Assembly (NCBI GenBank): GCA_017546745.1
Contig: JAFYRZ010000118.1
Location: 1 to 8,496 of the forward strand
Length of the DNA: 8,496 nt
Reading direction: 5' to 3'
Source of the DNA: Clostridia bacterium
Lineage (GTDB): Bacteria > Bacillota_A > Clostridia > Oscillospirales > CAG-272
A model generated the notes under the pieces. It was not told where the DNA came from. It did not search any database and saw only the letters and a program-made list of their open reading frames with translations. Below, piece by piece: positions 5,732 to 8,496 of the stretch. How positions within the stretch are numbered: position 1 is the stretch's first letter; each line of letters begins with the position of its first letter. A program made the translations under genes and the position numbers.

Positions 5732-7327
5732 ATGGCAAAAGTTAAACAACTCGACGCAAACGGTAAGCCTAAGTTTGGCATAATGGACAAGCTTGCTTAC
5801 GCTGCGGGTGACTTCGGCTGCAATATGAGCTTTGCGCTTAAGTCTACCGTACAGACCTTCTGGCTGGTTTATATGTATATGGAGATCGGCCTTCTTTCAG
5901 CTCTCGTTCTTGTAACGCAGATCTGGGATGCTATCAATGACCCGCTTATCGGCTCGCTTATTGATAACGACAAGAGAAAATACAAGATGGGCAAGTTTAA
6001 GACCTACATCTTTATTGGTGCATGCGGACTTTTGGTTGCGGGTGCCTTGGTATTCCTGCCGCTTCCCGAAGCGATCAGAATGAGCCAGTCTACCTTCCAC
6101 GTTGTTCTTAAAGCCACTATATTCATCGTAGCATACGTTATCTGGGACGCATTCTACACCGTAGCAAACGTTCCTTACGGCTCTATGCTTTCCCTCGTTT
6201 CCGAGGATAAGGGTGAGCAGGCACAGCTTTCTACCTGGCGCTCCATAGGCTCTATGGTTGGTAATATGATCCCCGGTATGATCCTTCCCTTTATCATCTG
6301 GAAGAGCATCAACTACGACGGCACGGGTATTATCCCCGGCATTGAGGGCGCTTTCCACAACAATCCCACCAATGGCAAGCCTTATGAGATCGGTGAGCAG
6401 ATGATCAACCCCCTCACTCTTGAGAAGGTTCAGGAGCTTATCGGTGAGAACGCGTTTCTTGCGGCTCTTATCATGGGCGTGCTTGGCTTCGTTGCATTCT
6501 TGTTTATGGTTAGAAAGATCACCATTCGCGTAGACGAGAGCTCGGTTAAGACCAGCGAGGGTGGCGAAAAGGTTAACATCATCAAGTCCTTCGGCAAGTT
6601 TATGAAGAACCGCCCCGCAGTCGGCGTTACTCTTGCTGCTATGGGTATGTTCCTCGGTATGCAGTCTGCTACCACCGCAAACACTATCATGTTTGCAACC
6701 TACTTCGGTAAGGCTGAGCTTTCCGGCGTTGTTATGATCATAGGCTTCCTTCCTATGGTATTCTTCATTCCCTTTATCAAGAAGATAGTTGATAAGTACG
6801 GAAAGAAGGAAGCTAGCGTTATGGGTACTCTCGTATCCCTTGTAGGCGGTGCTGTTATGATGATATTCCCGCTTATGAAGGACTCGGGCACAGCTCTTAT
6901 CGTTTATATGATCGGTCTTGTATTCTTCGGCATCGGTATGGGCGTTTACACCTGCGTATCCTGGGCTATGATGGGAGACGCTATCGACTACAACGAGTGG
7001 AAGTTCGGTACTCGTGAGGACGGAACCGTTTACGCGCTCCACTCCTTCTTCAGAAAGCTCGCACAGGGCGTTGGTCCTACTATCGCTCTTGCACTTATGG
7101 GCGTTCTCGGCTACATATCCGAGAAGGGTGTTGCAGGTCAGTCTGCACAGACCGCGCACAATATGTGCTGGCTCGTTGCAGGTCTTTACCTCTTCTCCGC
7201 GGTTATCCAGTTCGTAGGTCTTGCATTTATCTACAACATTGACAAGAAGACCCTTGCCAAGATGAGTAAAGATCTCGGCCGTGACGTAGCTGCAGACGAC
7301 GTTATCGTTGCTAACATCACAGAGTAA
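5732..7327 (+). CDS. GPH-family (MelB-like) cation/sugar symporter
   Basis: Membrane symporter of the glycoside-pentoside-hexuronide family, 531 residues, importing a sugar with H+ or Na+. Family marks: KLAYAAGDFG (20-29) at the first helix; WDAINDPLIGSLIDN (65-79), whose aspartates match the cation-site region of MelB; WDAFYTVANVPYGSMLS (138-154); and DAIDYNEWKFGTREDGTVYA (416-435) with the downstream FFRKLAQGVG. Twelve membrane spans are expected. It is longer than MelB (about 470); some of the excess is a roughly 50-residue loop (190-240) between spans 5 and 6, predicted outside. Start chosen at the ATG with AGAGG 9 nt upstream. It is the first gene of an operon with a GH2 glycosidase, so an oligosaccharide or glycoside cleaved inside the cell is the likely substrate; a beta-galactoside is my best guess. 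Codon use is strongly biased, suggesting high expression. Confidence 0.93.
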   Translation: MAKVKQLDANGKPKFGIMDKLAYAAGDFGCNMSFALKSTVQTFWLVYMYMEIGLLSALVLVTQIWDAINDPLIGSLIDNDKRKYKMGKFKTYIFIGACGLLVAGALVFLPLPEAIRMSQSTFHVVLKATIFIVAYVIWDAFYTVANVPYGSMLSLVSEDKGEQAQLSTWRSIGSMVGNMIPGMILPFIIWKSINYDGTGIIPGIEGAFHNNPTNGKPYEIGEQMINPLTLEKVQELIGENAFLAALIMGVLGFVAFLFMVRKITIRVDESSVKTSEGGEKVNIIKSFGKFMKNRPAVGVTLAAMGMFLGMQSATTANTIMFATYFGKAELSGVVMIIGFLPMVFFIPFIKKIVDKYGKKEASVMGTLVSLVGGAVMMIFPLMKDSGTALIVYMIGLVFFGIGMGVYTCVSWAMMGDAIDYNEWKFGTREDGTVYALHSFFRKLAQGVGPTIALALMGVLGYISEKGVAGQSAQTAHNMCWLVAGLYLFSAVIQFVGLAFIYNIDKKTLAKMSKDLGRDVAADDVIVANITE

Positions 7328-7348
7328 AACACACTGAAAATAAACGGC

Positions 7349-7385
7349 ACGGCGTCCGACAATAAGTCCGTCGGGCGCCGTTTTT
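7349..7385 (+). terminator. Intrinsic terminator between symporter and glycosidase
   Basis: A 12-bp stem, ACGGCGTCCGAC (7349-7360) with GTCGGGCGCCGT (7370-7381), has one G-U pair and a 9-nt loop, followed by TTTTT (7381-7385). It begins 21 nt after the symporter stop and ends 18 nt before the next ATG. It is a strong canonical terminator placed inside what looks like an operon. Confidence 0.85.
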
Positions 7386-7403
7386 GAAAGAAAGGAACTG
7401 AAA

Positions 7404-8496
7404 ATGAGAAGTTTAGTTAACATTAACAAGGGCTGGCTCTTCTCTAAGACCACCGATATCCCCGTAGCACTCCCCACCGATTGGGAGAGCGTTGACCTCC
7501 CCCACACCTGGAACGCTACCGACGGTCAGGACGGCGGAAACGATTATTTCCGCGGCACGGGCGTTTACGTAAAGACTATCAAGAAGAGTGATCTTCCCGA
7601 GTGCGATCGCTACTACCTTGATATCGCGGGCGCTAACTCCTCCGCAGACGTATATCTTAACGGCGAGAAGCTTGCGCATCACGACGGCGGTTACTCCACC
7701 TGGAGAGTTGACCTTACCGGTAAGATCGGGGAGGAGGCTACGCTTGCTATCGCTGTAAATAACGAGGCAAACGAGACCGTTTATCCCCAGATGGCAGACT
7801 TTACCTTCTACGGCGGTCTTTACCGTAACGTAAGCATTATCGGCGTTAGCGAGTCCCACTTTGACCTTGAGTACTACGGCGGCAAGGGTCTTATGATCAC
7901 CCCCACCGTAAACGGCGATGACGCAGAGGTTAACGTTAAGGTGTTCGTAAAGAACCTTACCGATGCGCAGAAGATCGCTTATACCGTCTACGACAAGGAC
8001 GAAAACGAGATAGAGAAGATCGTTACTACCGACAGCGAGGCAACCTTTACTATAAAGAACGTTCACCTCTGGCACGGCCGCCGCGACCCTTACCTCTACT
8101 GCTGTGAGGTTGAGATAGTTGAGGGTGACGACGTAGTTGATAACGTATGCTCTCGCTTTGGCTGCCGTAGCTTTAAGATCGATCCCGACAACGGATTTAT
8201 CCTTAACGGCGAGGAATATCCTCTTCGCGGTGTTTCCCGTCACCAGGATAGACTCGGCATCGGTAACGCGCTTCTTCCCGAGCATCACGAGGAGGATATC
8301 GGATATATCCTTGAGGTAGGCGCTACCACTATCCGTCTTGCTCACTATCAGCACGATCAGTACTTCTATGACCTTTGCGACGAGTACGGTATGGTAGTTT
8401 GGGCAGAAATTCCCTACATTTCAAGACATATGCCTACCGGACGCGAGAACACTATCTCGCAGATGAAGGAGCTTATCACTCAGAACTACAACCACC
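7404..8496 (+). CDS. GH2 glycoside hydrolase, probable beta-galactosidase (3' end beyond window)
   Basis: The first 364 codons of a family 2 glycosidase, without a signal peptide, hence cytoplasmic. Domains in order: sugar-binding jelly roll (about 1-148; VDLPHTWNATDG at 30-41, ADVYLNGE at 81-88, FYGGLYRNVSII at 135-146), immunoglobulin-like sandwich (about 155-258), then the start of the TIM barrel (GFILNGEEYPLRGVSRHQDR, 264-283). By alignment to E. coli LacZ, D132 matches D201, H280 in GVSRHQD matches H357, and H314 in LAHYQH matches H391, which favours beta-galactosidase over beta-glucuronidase. The acid/base and nucleophile glutamates lie past the window, so activity cannot be judged. Full-length members are usually 600-1000 residues. 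The ATG at 7404 has AAAGGA 7 nt upstream. It follows the symporter and a terminator, and should hydrolyse what the symporter brings in. Confidence 0.9.
   Translation, partial: MRSLVNINKGWLFSKTTDIPVALPTDWESVDLPHTWNATDGQDGGNDYFRGTGVYVKTIKKSDLPECDRYYLDIAGANSSADVYLNGEKLAHHDGGYSTWRVDLTGKIGEEATLAIAVNNEANETVYPQMADFTFYGGLYRNVSIIGVSESHFDLEYYGGKGLMITPTVNGDDAEVNVKVFVKNLTDAQKIAYTVYDKDENEIEKIVTTDSEATFTIKNVHLWHGRRDPYLYCCEVEIVEGDDVVDNVCSRFGCRSFKIDPDNGFILNGEEYPLRGVSRHQDRLGIGNALLPEHHEEDIGYILEVGATTIRLAHYQHDQYFYDLCDEYGMVVWAEIPYISRHMPTGRENTISQMKELITQNYNH

Noticed and set aside
5897..7507. 536-codon open frame on the minus strand across the symporter gene
   Set aside because: It is exactly codon-aligned with the symporter and stays open only because TTA, CTA and TCA codons are avoided. 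It runs through the terminator hairpin, has no ribosome site, and its translation is low-complexity and unlike any family.
7413..8354. 313-codon open frame on the minus strand within the GH2 gene
   Set aside because: Same codon-aligned shadow; the sense strand reads a clear GH2 protein throughout.

Overview
The window looks like part of a Bacillota genome, most likely a gut-type Clostridia member. This rests on the gene families and their pairing (marR with a two-gene ABC exporter; an araC divergent from a GPH symporter and a GH2 glycosidase), purine-rich GGAGG-type ribosome sites, near-consensus sigma-A promoters, and mid-GC genes separated by very AT-rich gaps. It is an inference from style, not from a marker gene. 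There are no RNA genes, no CRISPR array and no intact insertion sequence.

Left half (39-4133, all on the minus strand): a tightly packed operon read from right to left. A sigma-A promoter (TTGACT, 17 bp, TATAAT with an extended -10) sits directly against a perfect 14-bp palindrome, with a second imperfect copy 15 bp further on. It drives a MarR-family repressor, then two ABC exporter half-transporters. Adjacent genes overlap by 4 and 8 nt, and each downstream ribosome site lies inside the 3' end of the gene before it. The ATP-site residues of the two half-transporters are complementary: one carries the intact Walker B glutamate and switch histidine, the other carries the intact LSGGQ. Together they should form a heterodimeric exporter with one competent and one degenerate ATP site. 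The simplest reading is a drug- or toxin-induced efflux operon that is autorepressed by MarR.

Middle (4023-4352): a 330-nt intergenic stretch. It holds the marR promoter and operators, a 10-bp tandem repeat, and a cluster of GGCTGTC-type repeats in direct and inverted orientation that ends in the hairpin terminator of the araC gene. This cluster may be a small dispersed repeat or MITE-like remnant.

Right half (4353-8496): a carbohydrate-use locus. An AraC-family regulator (minus strand) is divergent from a GPH-family cation/sugar symporter and a GH2 glycosidase, probably a beta-galactosidase (plus strand), cut off by the window edge. The 179-bp divergent gap has a good promoter for araC, phased A-tracts, and a -10 without a recognisable -35 on the symporter side, which suggests activator dependence. 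A strong intrinsic terminator sits between symporter and glycosidase, with no room for a separate promoter after it, so the enzyme appears to be made by read-through. Together the genes would sense, import and intracellularly hydrolyse a small beta-linked sugar.

Nothing here is clearly a new biological system. The best leads are the symporter-glycosidase terminator, the repeat cluster at 4213-4341, and the paired MarR sites.
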